45,683 bases of DNA from an uncultured Brachyspira sp. (lineage in GTDB: Bacteria > Spirochaetota > Brachyspiria > Brachyspirales > Brachyspiraceae): assembly GCF_944388875.1 (NCBI RefSeq), contig NZ_CALXKQ010000021.1, positions 1-45,683 of the forward strand, read 5' to 3'. A program made the position numbers and the translations under genes. Positions 15,564-25,632 of this stretch are shown here, piece after piece; position 1 is the stretch's first letter; every line of letters begins with the position of its first letter. The notes beneath the pieces were generated by a model. The model saw only the letters and a list, made by a program, of their open reading frames with translations, searched no databases and was not told the origin of the DNA.

Positions 15564-17381
15564 ATGAAGAAAATTATTATATTGATATCACTTTTTATTA
15601 TATTAGTATCATCATGCAAAACTTTAAATGTAACAGTACCTGATAATTTAAGAAGTATGCTAGTAAAAAATATGAAAGAAGATAGAAGTTTAAATCCTCT
15701 TTACAGAGAGTTTAGAGCTGCATGGCTTTCAACAGTTGCAAATATAGACTGGCCTTTAAAAGGAGGCAGCGAATCCGAACAGAAAAAACTTATTATAAAA
15801 CATTTGGATACATTATATGATAATAATTTTAATGCTGTATTCATTCAAGTAAAGCCTGATGCAGGAGTGATATTTCCTTCAAAAATAAATCCTACTACCA
15901 GATATTTTTTTGGTTCTAAATCAAGCGATGAAAGAGATGATTATCCTTTCAAAACTGATATGCTTGAGTTTATAATAGATGAAGCACACAAAAGAAATTT
16001 AGAAGTTCATGCTTGGTTTAATCCTTATAGAATATCTTTAACTTATGATCCTAATAAAACATACAGCGAACAATTTTCAAAGAAAAATTTTATTCACACT
16101 TATGTATCCAATAATCTAAAGCCAATATATTGGTACGATAAAAGACTATATTTAGACCCAGGAGAGCCTTTAAGTGCTGAATATATAGTAAGCTCAGTTA
16201 TAGAAGTAGTAGAAAATTATGATATAGATGGAATACATTTTGATGATTACTTTTACCAAAATGCAGCTATGGGAAAAACATATAAAGACTGGCCTGATGC
16301 TTCAAGTGCCAGCAGGTATGGTTCAAAATTAGGATATAATATAAAAGATACTTCTTATGATGATTACGGAGTTAATGGACTTTATGCTTGGAGAAGAGAT
16401 AATATTAACAGATTGGTAAGCAGAATATACAGAGAAATAAAATCAAGAAAGCCGTATGTAAAATGGACTATATCTCCAGCTGGTGTTTGGAGAAACAAGG
16501 AAAAATTATCAGAATATGCAGGAAGCAGATATGGGAGCGATACTAGATCATATAATCCTAATTTTGATGCTTTGCATGCCGATGTACTATTATGGCTTCT
16601 TAATGGAGAAAAAACATCCTCATTAAAAAATGCGGCAAGAAAAGACGGAATAAATAGAATGTATATTGATGCTGTAATACCTCAAGTTTATTGGAGTTCA
16701 TATCATAAAACAGTTCCTTTCGATACTATAGTAAAATGGTGGGTAAATGAAGCAAAAAAATCAAGCAGCGGAAATACAGCTGATATATATATAGGTCATG
16801 CTTTATATAAAATGGGAAGCGGAACTAATATTGAACCATGGAGAAATAAAGAATTAATATCTGAACAAATAGATTATATAAGAAAAATAGGTGCTGGATA
16901 TATAAAAGGTTCTTCTTTTTTTACAATGCATAGTATGTACAAAAAAGACAGAGATAGTGGAGATTTTGGAAATGAGGCAGTAAAATATATGAAAGAAAAT
17001 AATTATATATTCAAAGCAATAGTTCCCACTATGAATACAATGAAAGATATGAGAGAAGCACCTTTAAAATTAGAAAATCCTTCAATAAAAAAAGTATTCG
17101 GAGGTATAGAGATATCATTTACAGACCCTAATGAATATATAACAGATAAATATAATAGCCCTACTATTAAAACATCCGTATACTATGCTATATATAGAGA
17201 AACTATAGGAGAATCTGGAATAGAATTAATAGATAAAATTAGAAGAACCAATTTCAATGCAAACTCAAAAATAACATATAAAGATAAAACAATAAATTCT
17301 AAAAATACTTATATATATTACGCAACAGCATTGGACAGAATACATAATGAAAGCGATTATCTTATAATAATAAATGATTAA
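15564..17381 (+). CDS. GH10-like (DUF187 / GHL10) glycosyl hydrolase lipoprotein
   Basis: A 605-residue exported lipoprotein. The signal peptide MKKIIILISLFIILVSSC ends in a lipobox with Cys18, so it should be membrane-anchored on the periplasmic or surface side. The GHL10 domain (about 45-440) shows FRAAWLSTVANIDWP, AVFIQVKPDAG, LEVHAWFNPYR, the acidic active-site-like GIHFDDYFY, and KWTISPAGVWRN. About 100 C-terminal residues look like a fibronectin-type or beta-sandwich module (YYAIYRE, TYIYYATALDRIHNES). Family members (for example Bacillus YngK) are thought to act on cell-wall or exopolysaccharide glycans, but the substrate here is unknown. It has its own promoter and no operon partner. 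Confidence 0.88.
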   Translation: MKKIIILISLFIILVSSCKTLNVTVPDNLRSMLVKNMKEDRSLNPLYREFRAAWLSTVANIDWPLKGGSESEQKKLIIKHLDTLYDNNFNAVFIQVKPDAGVIFPSKINPTTRYFFGSKSSDERDDYPFKTDMLEFIIDEAHKRNLEVHAWFNPYRISLTYDPNKTYSEQFSKKNFIHTYVSNNLKPIYWYDKRLYLDPGEPLSAEYIVSSVIEVVENYDIDGIHFDDYFYQNAAMGKTYKDWPDASSASRYGSKLGYNIKDTSYDDYGVNGLYAWRRDNINRLVSRIYREIKSRKPYVKWTISPAGVWRNKEKLSEYAGSRYGSDTRSYNPNFDALHADVLLWLLNGEKTSSLKNAARKDGINRMYIDAVIPQVYWSSYHKTVPFDTIVKWWVNEAKKSSSGNTADIYIGHALYKMGSGTNIEPWRNKELISEQIDYIRKIGAGYIKGSSFFTMHSMYKKDRDSGDFGNEAVKYMKENNYIFKAIVPTMNTMKDMREAPLKLENPSIKKVFGGIEISFTDPNEYITDKYNSPTIKTSVYYAIYRETIGESGIELIDKIRRTNFNANSKITYKDKTINSKNTYIYYATALDRIHNESDYLIIIND

Positions 17382-17407
17382 ACTGATAAAAAATAATAAT
17401 ATAATAT

Positions 17408-17436
17408 TTGACAAATAGAATTCTTAGTAATATACT
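17408..17436 (+). promoter_or_regulatory. promoter giving a near-leaderless mRNA for the gene at 17445
   Basis: TTGACA (17408-17413), a 17-base spacer and TATACT (17431-17436). Only 8 bases separate the -10 box from the ATG at 17445, so transcription should begin almost at the start codon. Confidence 0.6.
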
Positions 17437-17444
17437 ATTAATAT

Positions 17445-18152
17445 ATGTTAATAGAAAATTTTTATTACACAGATTATTATAAAAATCATTGGATTAAATA
17501 TGGTATACTATTCTCAGATAACTATTTTGAAAAAGAAAAGAAAACTATATTAAATAATGATTATTATATGAAGCATAAAAGATATTTCGGACATATACAT
17601 GAAAAAGATATTATAGGTTATGATAGAACACTATATAAAACTGATGACAATTCTATAGTTTATCATTACAAAAGTGATGATTCAAAAATGTTTAAAATTA
17701 TAAAAGATAATGATAATAATGAATATTTTATATTTAATAGAGATTTATCTGGCTTTTCAATAATTGATTTGCATAATAAAAACAGAGAATTTAATTTTTA
17801 TAATAATAAAGCAATTTATAATGATATGGATAATTCTTTAAATGGAATATTAGTTTTTATAGACTCTGAATATTCAAATAACCAAATATTGTTCTATATA
17901 TTTTATCTATCAAAAACAGAAAATGATGCTTATAAAAGAGTCTTTACATACTTGTTATTTGATTTTTCAAAGGAAATATTCGATAAAAAAATAAATACTA
18001 TTCAATTATTAGATATTAGGGATATTATTTTAAAAAAATATAATTATAATTTAGATATTTATTATAAAGCATATTTCAAAGAAAATAATACTATACTTGT
18101 AGAAGACACTATGAATAAAAAAATATTTGAATTAACAAATCATAGCTATTGA
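17445..18152 (+). CDS. hypothetical protein upstream of the cNMP-domain gene array
   Basis: No family recognised. The 235-residue protein is soluble, with no signal peptide or membrane span, and is rich in Tyr, Asn, Asp and Lys. Many short beta-strand-like segments alternate with charged turns (YHYKSDDSKMFKIIKDNDNNEYFIF in part), suggesting a beta-rich fold. No catalytic motif is visible. There is no ribosome-binding site before the ATG; a consensus promoter lies 8 bases upstream, pointing to a leaderless message. The stop is 10 bases before the ATG of the first double cNMP-domain protein, so the two are probably expressed together. Confidence 0.65.
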   Translation: MLIENFYYTDYYKNHWIKYGILFSDNYFEKEKKTILNNDYYMKHKRYFGHIHEKDIIGYDRTLYKTDDNSIVYHYKSDDSKMFKIIKDNDNNEYFIFNRDLSGFSIIDLHNKNREFNFYNNKAIYNDMDNSLNGILVFIDSEYSNNQILFYIFYLSKTENDAYKRVFTYLLFDFSKEIFDKKINTIQLLDIRDIILKKYNYNLDIYYKAYFKENNTILVEDTMNKKIFELTNHSY

Positions 18153-18162
18153 GGTGTTTTAT

Positions 18163-19350
18163 ATGATTGACTTTAATATTATCGAGTTTAAAAAAGATTC
18201 AACAGTATTTGTATCAGGAGAAAATGCAAGAAATGTATTTTATATAATAAAAGAAGGAACTATAATAGATAAAAATTATGTTATTGAAAATACTAATTTT
18301 GAACTTACTGTTGGAGATATACTTGGATTAGTTTCGGCAGTATTAGGAGAACCATATTATTCTACTTCAATAGCTATTACCGATGTACAATTAGTAGAAA
18401 TAAAAATTCAGGATATATATAGTATTGAAGATGAAAAAATAATAGCGAGTATATATAAATATTTAGTAAAATTTATGGAAATATGGGTTGGTAAATATTT
18501 TCATAAGCTGTCAGAAACACTAAATATTGGATCATATAGAGAAAATGATGCTGCAGAAATAGCAAGGATATATGAAGAAAATGGCTATACTTTGGCGGCA
18601 TTATATATGTATAGAAAAATAATAGAAATATTCCCAAATCATGATCACACAGAAATAAATAAAAAAATATCTGAAATGGAAATTAAAGAAAATATAGAGT
18701 CTCCTTTACAAATAGATCATAACCTATATGAATACAGAAAAGGAAGCTGCATATTTTCTGAATTGGAAAGTGATACTGATATATATGTTATAAGAGATGG
18801 TAAAGTTGGTGTATACAGTGTATTTGATGGAAGATTAATAACAAGAATAATATTCAATCAAGGAAATATAATTGGATATAAACCAGTGCTTGGAAATAAA
18901 TTTTTACTTACAACATGTATTGTATTGGAAGATACCGTAGTTCAAACTGTAAATAAGGATGATTTTCTTAAATTGGCATTAAGCAATAAAAAATTGGAGT
19001 ATCATCTTGTAAACATAATGTCAAGAAGAATATATAATACCGTAGTAAAAAGCTACAGCATAAGCGTAAAAAGTGTGATAGGTAAATTTTATAATATGGT
19101 ATATTCATTTGCTAAAACAGAATTATTATTTAATAAAAATATGGACTTTCTAGAATTGCCTTATACAGCACATGATATATGTGCAATGGTTGGTATAGAA
19201 GACAGAGATTATATAAAAAACGAAGTAAAAAAAACTAATGTAATAATATTTTCAAGACATGGTAAAATAATTATACCAAATTTGCAGAAATTCTTTGAAG
19301 AATATGAATTATACAGAAAAAGAAACTCTACTCCAAATATAAATAAATAA
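18163..19350 (+). CDS. protein with two cyclic-nucleotide-binding-like (Crp-type) domains, paralogue 1
   Basis: About 395 residues. Two cupin-like cNMP-binding domains (about 5-90 and 185-290) are joined by a helical, TPR-like linker (EIARIYEENGYTLAALYMYRKIIEIFP). A C-terminal segment may be a winged helix (LPYTAHDICAMVG, then RHGKIIIPNLQKF). The phosphate-binding-cassette positions read GEPYYSTSIA and GNKFLLTTCIV: the Arg that contacts the cyclic phosphate in CAP is absent from both, so classical cAMP binding is doubtful. I chose the ATG at 18163 because GAGGTG precedes it by 6 bases; a GTG at 18154 lies in frame. This is the most intact and Crp-like member of a four-gene tandem family. Confidence 0.75.
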   Translation: MIDFNIIEFKKDSTVFVSGENARNVFYIIKEGTIIDKNYVIENTNFELTVGDILGLVSAVLGEPYYSTSIAITDVQLVEIKIQDIYSIEDEKIIASIYKYLVKFMEIWVGKYFHKLSETLNIGSYRENDAAEIARIYEENGYTLAALYMYRKIIEIFPNHDHTEINKKISEMEIKENIESPLQIDHNLYEYRKGSCIFSELESDTDIYVIRDGKVGVYSVFDGRLITRIIFNQGNIIGYKPVLGNKFLLTTCIVLEDTVVQTVNKDDFLKLALSNKKLEYHLVNIMSRRIYNTVVKSYSISVKSVIGKFYNMVYSFAKTELLFNKNMDFLELPYTAHDICAMVGIEDRDYIKNEVKKTNVIIFSRHGKIIIPNLQKFFEEYELYRKRNSTPNINK

Positions 19351-19353
19351 TAT

Positions 19354-19577
19354 GCTTATTTCAAAAGTACTTGACAATATTTATGTATAAAATTTTGTAA
19401 TTTATCAATTATAAAAATAATGCCTTTATATGTTGTATAAATTATTATTTTTATATATAAATATGCAGTCCTTCTCGAAGCGTACTTTAGATGGGGCATG
19501 TGCGTCCAATATAATTAAAAGAATATTAAATTAAAAAACTATAAATATTAACAAATTTGGTTTTTAAACAAGTCTAA
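19354..19577 (+). repeat. dispersed inverted-end repeat, copy C (fills most of the 19351-19686 gap)
   Basis: The left end is cttatttcaaaagtacttga and the right end is ggtttttaaacaagtctaat. The left arm through tatataaatatgcagt matches copy B and the reverse of copy A. The core (ccttctcgaagcgtactttagatggggcatgtgcgtcc region, about 19470-19508) differs from theirs. It separates paralogue 1 from paralogue 2 of the cNMP array and begins 4 bases after the paralogue 1 stop. Confidence 0.7.
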
Positions 19578-19626
19578 TATAATATCAATTCACAAATAGT
19601 ATTAATTTCTAATTGATAAATTATTA

Positions 19627-19654
19627 TTGACATAATTATTCTTTATATTATAAT
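19627..19654 (+). promoter_or_regulatory. consensus promoter of cNMP-domain paralogue 2
   Basis: Perfect TTGACA (19627-19632) and perfect TATAAT (19649-19654) with a 16-base spacer, 32 bases before the ATG at 19687. Confidence 0.75.
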
Positions 19655-19686
19655 GCTAGCGATAAAAAATAGAACAATAGGTTTTT

Positions 19687-20826
19687 ATGGAAAAATATGA
19701 AACAATCAAATTTAATAAATCTGATTTAATATTTAAATCAGGAGAAGATTCAGAAGACTATTTTTACATAATAAAAAAAGGTAAAGTAATATCTTATAAT
19801 AATTTTTATGAAAAATACAAATACTACAATAAAGAAGGAAATATTATAGGTTTAATATCATCTATAATAAATGAGCCGTATTTTTCAACAATAGAAGCTG
19901 TAGAAGACACCGAAGTAATAAAAATAGATAACATATTAAATATTAACAATAAAGACTTGATAGATAAAATATGCAGGTATCTTTATTTTATTCTAGAAAC
20001 ATGGCTAAGCAAATATTACATCATATTAGCAAAAAATAAAGTAGATCTGTACAATAAAGATGATATATTGATTATGTCTAATATTTATAAAAACAATGGA
20101 TTCATAGATGCTGGATATAAAATGTGTAATGAATATATAAAATTATTTCCTGAGAATAAAGACGTTAATAAAGTAAAAGAATTACTTAAAAATATGAAAG
20201 CAGAAGAGGAACCAAAGCATATAGAGGGAAATGTATACAGATTTAAAAAAGGATACTGTTTATATACGGAAATCAATACTGGTAATCATATATATATAAT
20301 TAAGTCTGGAAAGGTTGGAATATACAGTATATTAAATTCAAAGCAGACAGTAAGAATAATTTATTCAGATAATTATATAATTAATGGATATAAACCAACA
20401 TTAGAATACACCCCATTGATGACAACTGCAATAGTTTTATCTGATGCAGTAATAGAAATAATAGATAAAGAAGAATTATTAGATAACTTTGAACTAAGCA
20501 AAACTTTGATAAAAATGACATCGATGAAAATTAATAATGCCGTATTAAAAATAAAAGCAATAAATACAAATGATATAAAATCTAAATTAATAATCATATT
20601 ATATTCAATTATAAAAATAGAAACATTATTCAATAAAAAAGAATCTATATATCTGGATTATAAAATATATGATATAAAAAATATGTTAAATATAGATGCA
20701 GATTTAAACGATATAAGCAATGAACTTAAACATATTAAACATATAAAATTAAATGATACAGATAACAGTATAGAAATCAGTAACACTATTAAATATATAG
20801 AAGAATATAAAAATTACATAAGGTAG
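19687..20826 (+). CDS. protein with two cyclic-nucleotide-binding-like domains, paralogue 2
   Basis: A 379-residue paralogue of the preceding array member: N-terminal domain (YETIKFNKSDLIF, DYFYIIKKGKVI), helical linker (IYKNNGFIDAGYKMCNEYIKLFPENK), second domain (HIYIIKSGKVGIYSI, YKPTLEYTPLMTTAIVLSD) and a shorter, diverged C-terminus. The phosphate-binding Arg is missing in both domains (NEPYFSTIEA and TPLMTTAIV). The C-terminal winged-helix-like part is weaker than in paralogue 1, so DNA binding is less sure. Its perfect consensus promoter suggests independent expression. Confidence 0.72.
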   Translation: MEKYETIKFNKSDLIFKSGEDSEDYFYIIKKGKVISYNNFYEKYKYYNKEGNIIGLISSIINEPYFSTIEAVEDTEVIKIDNILNINNKDLIDKICRYLYFILETWLSKYYIILAKNKVDLYNKDDILIMSNIYKNNGFIDAGYKMCNEYIKLFPENKDVNKVKELLKNMKAEEEPKHIEGNVYRFKKGYCLYTEINTGNHIYIIKSGKVGIYSILNSKQTVRIIYSDNYIINGYKPTLEYTPLMTTAIVLSDAVIEIIDKEELLDNFELSKTLIKMTSMKINNAVLKIKAINTNDIKSKLIIILYSIIKIETLFNKKESIYLDYKIYDIKNMLNIDADLNDISNELKHIKHIKLNDTDNSIEISNTIKYIEEYKNYIR

Positions 20827-20916
20827 CCTAAAAATAATAAAAAAATATATCAAATAAAGTTGTATTTTTGCAAAAAGTAATTATAATAATCAAAAATAAT
20901 ATTATAAATAAAAAAA

Positions 20917-22074
20917 ATGAATGATTATAAGACTTTAAAATTTCCGAAATCATCTTTAATATATGAAGAAGGCAATTATCCAAATGATGCCTTTTATATT
21001 ATAACAAAAGGAAAAATAATATCTTATTCAAATAATTCTGATAAATATAATAATGAATATAATGTCGGTATTATAATAGGCTTAGTTAATCTTTCTATAA
21101 ATGAACCATATTTTGTAAATATGGAAGCTGTAGAAGATGTCGAAGTATTAGAATTACACATGTCTGATATAAGAAACCTTAAAAATAGTGATTTAGTAAA
21201 AAAAATATATAATTATCTTGGTTTGACACTTGAGACATGGCTGTCAAGATATTATATAAATTTGGTAAAAAATAAGGTAGATTTATACTATAAAGAAAGT
21301 TTATTAACAATGGCAGATATATATAAAAATAACGGCTTTTATGATGCTGCATACAAATTATACAAAGAATACATTGAAGATTTTTCCTATGAGGATGATG
21401 TAGAAATAGCCAAAAATGAAATAGAAAAAATAAAACCTATAGGAGAGCCTGTTAGATTCCTTGATAATGTATTTTTATATAAAAAAGGTGCTTGTTTATA
21501 TACTGAGAACAGACAGAGCAATTATCTATATATAATAATGTCAGGTAAAATCGGAGTATATAATATACTAAATAATAAACTTTTAATAAGAGAAATGTAT
21601 ACAAAAAATTATATAATAAGCGGATATCCTTCAAATATGGATTATAAACCTTTAGCAACAACATCAATTGCATTGGAAGACTCTTATGTAAAGATATTAA
21701 CTAATGAAGAGTTTTTAGAAATGACTATAAAAGATGCACAATTAAGAACATATAATATAAAGATGATGTCTATAAAAGTTGTTAATACTCTATTAAAAAT
21801 AAGAGCTATGGAAGAAAAAAATATTACTTTAAAATTATTTATAATTATATCATCCATTTTAAAAATAGAAATATTATTTGAAGAATCAAACAGTATAATA
21901 TTATCTCATACTATTGATGATATAAAAAATTCTATAAATCTTGAATCTGAAAATATACTTAATGAGTTTAAAAAAATAAACTCCATAGAAATAATAAAAA
22001 ATAAATATATTAATGTTACAAATATAGATAATTTTTTTAGAGAATATTATGAATATCAAAAAAATAACTATTAA
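20917..22074 (+). CDS. protein with two cyclic-nucleotide-binding-like domains, paralogue 3
   Basis: A 385-residue paralogue with the same order: domain 1 (YKTLKFPKSSLIYEEG, AFYIITKGKIISY), linker (ADIYKNNGFYDAAYKLYKEYIEDF), domain 2 (YLYIIMSGKIGVYNI, YKPLATTSIALEDSYV) and a diverged C-terminal part. The cassette positions again lack the Arg (NEPYFVNMEA). The ATG follows a run of A with no clear ribosome site. It lies 90 bases after paralogue 2 and 21 bases before the remains of paralogue 4, so paralogues 2-4 may share transcripts. Confidence 0.72.
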   Translation: MNDYKTLKFPKSSLIYEEGNYPNDAFYIITKGKIISYSNNSDKYNNEYNVGIIIGLVNLSINEPYFVNMEAVEDVEVLELHMSDIRNLKNSDLVKKIYNYLGLTLETWLSRYYINLVKNKVDLYYKESLLTMADIYKNNGFYDAAYKLYKEYIEDFSYEDDVEIAKNEIEKIKPIGEPVRFLDNVFLYKKGACLYTENRQSNYLYIIMSGKIGVYNILNNKLLIREMYTKNYIISGYPSNMDYKPLATTSIALEDSYVKILTNEEFLEMTIKDAQLRTYNIKMMSIKVVNTLLKIRAMEEKNITLKLFIIISSILKIEILFEESNSIILSHTIDDIKNSINLESENILNEFKKINSIEIIKNKYINVTNIDNFFREYYEYQKNNY

Positions 22075-22095
22075 TGTAGCTAAATGGATAAAATT

Positions 22096-23300
22096 ATGTT
22101 AACTTATAAAACTGTAAAATTTAACAAATCAGCAACCGTATTCGTGGAAGGTCAGGAGCCTAGATATTCTTTTTTATAATTAAAAAAGGAAGAGTAATAG
22201 TATATAATTATTTTGCTGATAACTACAATGTAGAATACAAAGAAGGAGAAATAATAGGATTATTTAATGCTGTATTAAATGAACCATATTTTTCTACTGT
22301 AAAAGCAGAATAAGACCTAGAAGTTATGGAAATGAGTATTTATGAAATAGAAAAAATTAATGATAAAAGCCTTATAAATAAAATATATAATTATCTTATT
22401 ATAAATATTGAAAGATGGCTTAATAGATACTATTATTTCTTATATAAATCAAATAATCCTTATGGAAACATTAATAGTAATAGAAATAAAAAATTAAATA
22501 TTATAGAAATGGGAAAAATATATAGTGATAATGGATTTGAAGATGCAGCTTATAAACTATATAAAAAATATATAGAATTGAATAATGGAGATGAAGATAC
22601 TATAGAAGAAGTTTCAACAATATTAAAAACTATGACTCCATTGGAAGGTGCTGAAAAACTAGATGAGAATATCTATAAATATAAAAAGGGATTTTGCTTA
22701 TATACAGAGCTTCAGAGCAATGATTATTTATATATAATAAAAAATGGGGAAATAGGCGTATACAATATATTTGATTCAAAACAAGTTACAAGAAGAATAT
22801 TATCCAGCAATGATATTTTAAATGGATACACACCTATATTGAAAGATCAACCTTTATATACTACAGCTATTGTTCTTAAAGATTCAATTATACAATTAGC
22901 AAAAAAAGAAGAATTAATGGATTTAGTTGTAAATGACAGAACATTGAGATTATATTTTGTTAAGATAATGAGTATGAGAGTATACAGTACTATATCAAGA
23001 ATAAGAGCGTTTAAATCAAATAATGCAGTTACTAGATTCGTAATAATAATAGAAGCATTACTAAAAATGGAGCTTTTATTCAAAAATTTTGACAGAATAA
23101 CTTTACCGTATAATATAAATGATATATGTTCTATGATTGGTGTTCAATATTATGATGACATTATAGATGATTTAGGAAAAATAAAAGCATTGAACGTATC
23201 TCTTGACGGATATTTGATAGTTACAAATGTAGAGGAATTTTATAAAGAATATGATATTTATAAACAAAGAAATACATATAAATTAGATGATAAAATGTGA
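22096..23300 (+). pseudogene. cNMP-domain paralogue 4, disrupted by a frameshift and a stop
   Basis: The ATG at 22096 begins MLTYKTVKFNKSATVFVEG, aligned with the starts of its neighbours. A one-base loss in the T-run near 22170-22175 throws the frame into TAA (22177-22179); shifting frame restores FIIKKGRVIVYNYF and LFNAVLNEPYFSTVKAE. A TAA at 22311-22313 then replaces a codon where the siblings have Glu (AVEDVEV). The rest (22326-23300) is an open 324-residue frame with the linker, the second domain and a winged-helix-like end (LPYNINDICSMIG). That tail could still be translated from an internal ATG at 22326, although no good ribosome site is evident. The 3' end overlaps the convergent tlyA by 18 bases. 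Confidence 0.75.
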
Positions 23301-24005
23301 TAAATACTCTATATTACCCTTTGAACCTTTTATAGGGGATACTGTTCTGTTCACTTCTTTAAATCCGCAGTTTAATATTTTTGAAACTGCATTATTTAGA
23401 ATTTTATCCCTAAGAGTATCATCCTTAATTATACCACCCTTTGATACCTCTCCTTTTTCAGCTTCAAATTGAGGTTTTATTAGACTAACCCAAAACTCTA
23501 AATCATATAATTCTTTATATATAATAGGAGCTATTTTAGACACTGAAATAAAAGAAACATCGCTTACAATAACATTAGGTATCTCATTATTAAACATTTC
23601 TCTTTTAATATCTTTGGCATTAAAATCTTCTATTGATACTACCCTGCTGTCATTTCTAAGTTTATAAACGAGCTGATTATGTCCTACATCCAAAGCATAA
23701 ACTTTTTTAGCACCATGATAAAGCAGACAATCTGTAAACCCTCCAGTAGATGCACCTATATCTAAACATACTTTATTTTCTACAGATATATTAAAACATG
23801 AAAACGCTTTATCTAATTTATCTCCAGCCCTAGATACATATTTTCTATTTTGAACAACATCTATACTATCGCTCTCCTTTACTTTATGTGCCTTAGATGT
23901 TACCTTTACTCCATTAACAAATACGCATCCAGCAAGTATTATATCCTGTGCTTTAGACCTGCTTTCTGTATAACCATTTAGATGTATATATTCATCTAAT
24001 CTCAT
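23283..24005 (-). CDS. tlyA: TlyA family rRNA 2'-O-methyltransferase / hemolysin A
   Basis: 240 residues: an S4 RNA-binding domain (about 1-60, RLDEYIHLNGYTESRSKAQD) followed by an FtsJ-like Rossmann methyltransferase with the SAM motif LDIGASTGGFTD, LDVGHNQL, VSDVSFIS and VSLIKPQFEAEKGEV. TlyA proteins 2'-O-methylate cytidines in 16S and/or 23S rRNA and affect capreomycin susceptibility. In Brachyspira hyodysenteriae the gene was first described as a hemolysin because it confers haemolysis on E. coli; direct toxin activity is doubtful given the enzyme fold. The start overlaps the stop of the upstream exported-protein gene by four bases (ATGA), indicating translational coupling. Confidence 0.94.
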   Translation of the reverse strand: MRLDEYIHLNGYTESRSKAQDIILAGCVFVNGVKVTSKAHKVKESDSIDVVQNRKYVSRAGDKLDKAFSCFNISVENKVCLDIGASTGGFTDCLLYHGAKKVYALDVGHNQLVYKLRNDSRVVSIEDFNAKDIKREMFNNEIPNVIVSDVSFISVSKIAPIIYKELYDLEFWVSLIKPQFEAEKGEVSKGGIIKDDTLRDKILNNAVSKILNCGFKEVNRTVSPIKGSKGNIEYLSHFII

Positions 24006-25513
24006 TCTAAATCAATAAAAGATCTAATAACTGTAAGAGCATTTTTCTCTTTATCTCTTGCATTTATCTTTAATACCATTTGAGTATGATTATTTTCTAA
24101 AATATTAGAAGTAAAATATACAGATTCTAATGATTCAGTATATTCATCTATACCATATAAATCTAAATCAGGACTGAATTCAAAATATAACGATAAAGTA
24201 TTGCCCTTAGCTATATTTAACTTATCGCTGCTTAAAGGAGTGGAAGGAACTTCTCCATTAACTATAGAATTAATAACATCCTGATTATTAACTATATAAA
24301 GAATAGAATCTTTTATATAACAGAAATATCCGTCTATAGTATATACATCATTTGCAGAATCTTCAGACAAAGCCTCTAATATAGTTTTTACAGAATCATT
24401 ATCAGTTATAGAAGCTGAAAACAATACAGCAGGAGAATCAGAAACTTCAGAAGAAGGCATATCCCATACGGATACAAATACATCTCCTCCAAAAAGTTCT
24501 AAAAATTTATAAACATCAATTCCGTATTCTTCAAGAGTATAAAATTCTTCTACAATAGGAAGATTATTTATATCCCCCATAATATTTTTAATATGATTTG
24601 ATAATTCTTTGCTGTTAAATGCTAATGATAAAAATCCGTAATTGTTTTCTCCATTAACAAAAGTATATATATTATCAGCTAGCTCTTTTTTTAATAAAGA
24701 AGTATTAAACGGATAATTAGGAGAATAATTATCAACAACAACATCAGCATTTCCGTTATTAAAATTTATTTTTGCCGTTAATATAGAATCTTTATAACTA
24801 TCTCTTGGTATACCATCATAACTTCTTCCAAATAAAAATCTCGCAAAATCAGAAGTATCATCAGCCAATATTGACAAATTAGCCCAAACATAGCAATCAT
24901 TAGTTTCTGTTTCCAAAGCATTAAATTTTTCATCTTCCAACGGAGTATTATTTAAAAATATATAATTAGCTATATTAGTTATATAATCTTTATTAAGTTT
25001 TTCATTATACCAATAATTATCTTTTAATTTTATAGTAATTGTAAATATATCATTATTCCAAGAAATCAAATTATAATCATCTAAAGCTAAATATTTATAA
25101 ACGGCATTATCTGCAACAGATACCAACTTATCTTCCTGACTTGCCATTTTTATCATTAATTTATCTAAACCAGTAACATCTTTCACATCTGCTATTATAG
25201 ACATTTGCTGATATCCGTTAAAAAATACTACTCTTGATGTTTTTGAAAAATCTATATATTCATTTAATTTATTAGTCATTACTTCAGCAACAAAAGGATC
25301 ATCTCTGTATTCTAAATATTTATCAGCATATTCCTGCATGAAAAAATTATTTAACACCTTTTGCAAATCTACTTCAGCTTTCTGAGCTAAAGTATTTGCA
25401 TTAAGAGAAAAAACGCTATCAACATTATTCGGTATATATTTTTTATCTACAGCATAAATAAGAGTACTTAATATAAATAAAAATGATAATGTTATTAATG
25501 CTATTCTCTTCAT
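24002..25513 (-). CDS. exported hypothetical protein (DUF4836-like)
   Basis: About 503 residues. An N-terminal signal peptide (MKRIALITLSFLFILSTLIYA) without a lipobox Cys predicts a periplasmic or outer-envelope protein. The mature part starts KKYIPNNVDSVFSLNANTLAQKA, a pattern like DUF4836 and related proteins where an initial IPxxxxxVxxxN strand recurs. The rest is alternating strands and helices with no recognised catalytic residues. I chose the ATG at 25513, with AAGGAG 10 bases before it; an in-frame TTG at 25519 sits too close to that site. It is coupled to tlyA by an ATGA overlap and driven by a promoter at 25555-25582. Confidence 0.7.
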   Translation of the reverse strand: MKRIALITLSFLFILSTLIYAVDKKYIPNNVDSVFSLNANTLAQKAEVDLQKVLNNFFMQEYADKYLEYRDDPFVAEVMTNKLNEYIDFSKTSRVVFFNGYQQMSIIADVKDVTGLDKLMIKMASQEDKLVSVADNAVYKYLALDDYNLISWNNDIFTITIKLKDNYWYNEKLNKDYITNIANYIFLNNTPLEDEKFNALETETNDCYVWANLSILADDTSDFARFLFGRSYDGIPRDSYKDSILTAKINFNNGNADVVVDNYSPNYPFNTSLLKKELADNIYTFVNGENNYGFLSLAFNSKELSNHIKNIMGDINNLPIVEEFYTLEEYGIDVYKFLELFGGDVFVSVWDMPSSEVSDSPAVLFSASITDNDSVKTILEALSEDSANDVYTIDGYFCYIKDSILYIVNNQDVINSIVNGEVPSTPLSSDKLNIAKGNTLSLYFEFSPDLDLYGIDEYTESLESVYFTSNILENNHTQMVLKINARDKEKNALTVIRSFIDLE

Positions 25514-25554
25514 AATCAAGAGACTCCTTAAAAATTGATATTATTATTTAGTAT

Positions 25555-25582
25555 ATTATATTAGACTGTAATTAAAAGTCAA
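25555..25582 (-). promoter_or_regulatory. promoter of the exported protein-tlyA operon
   Basis: On the minus strand TTGACT (25582-25577), a 16-base spacer and TATAAT (25560-25555). It is divergent from the GH57 promoter. Confidence 0.65.
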
Positions 25583-25632
25583 GTATTAACTTAATAAATA
25601 AAAAAATATTTATAGTATAATGTAAAAACTTC

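Noticed and set aside
23283-24005. TlyA as a pore-forming toxin
   Set aside because: The S4 plus FtsJ domain layout is that of an rRNA methyltransferase; the hemolysin label reflects early cloning in E. coli.
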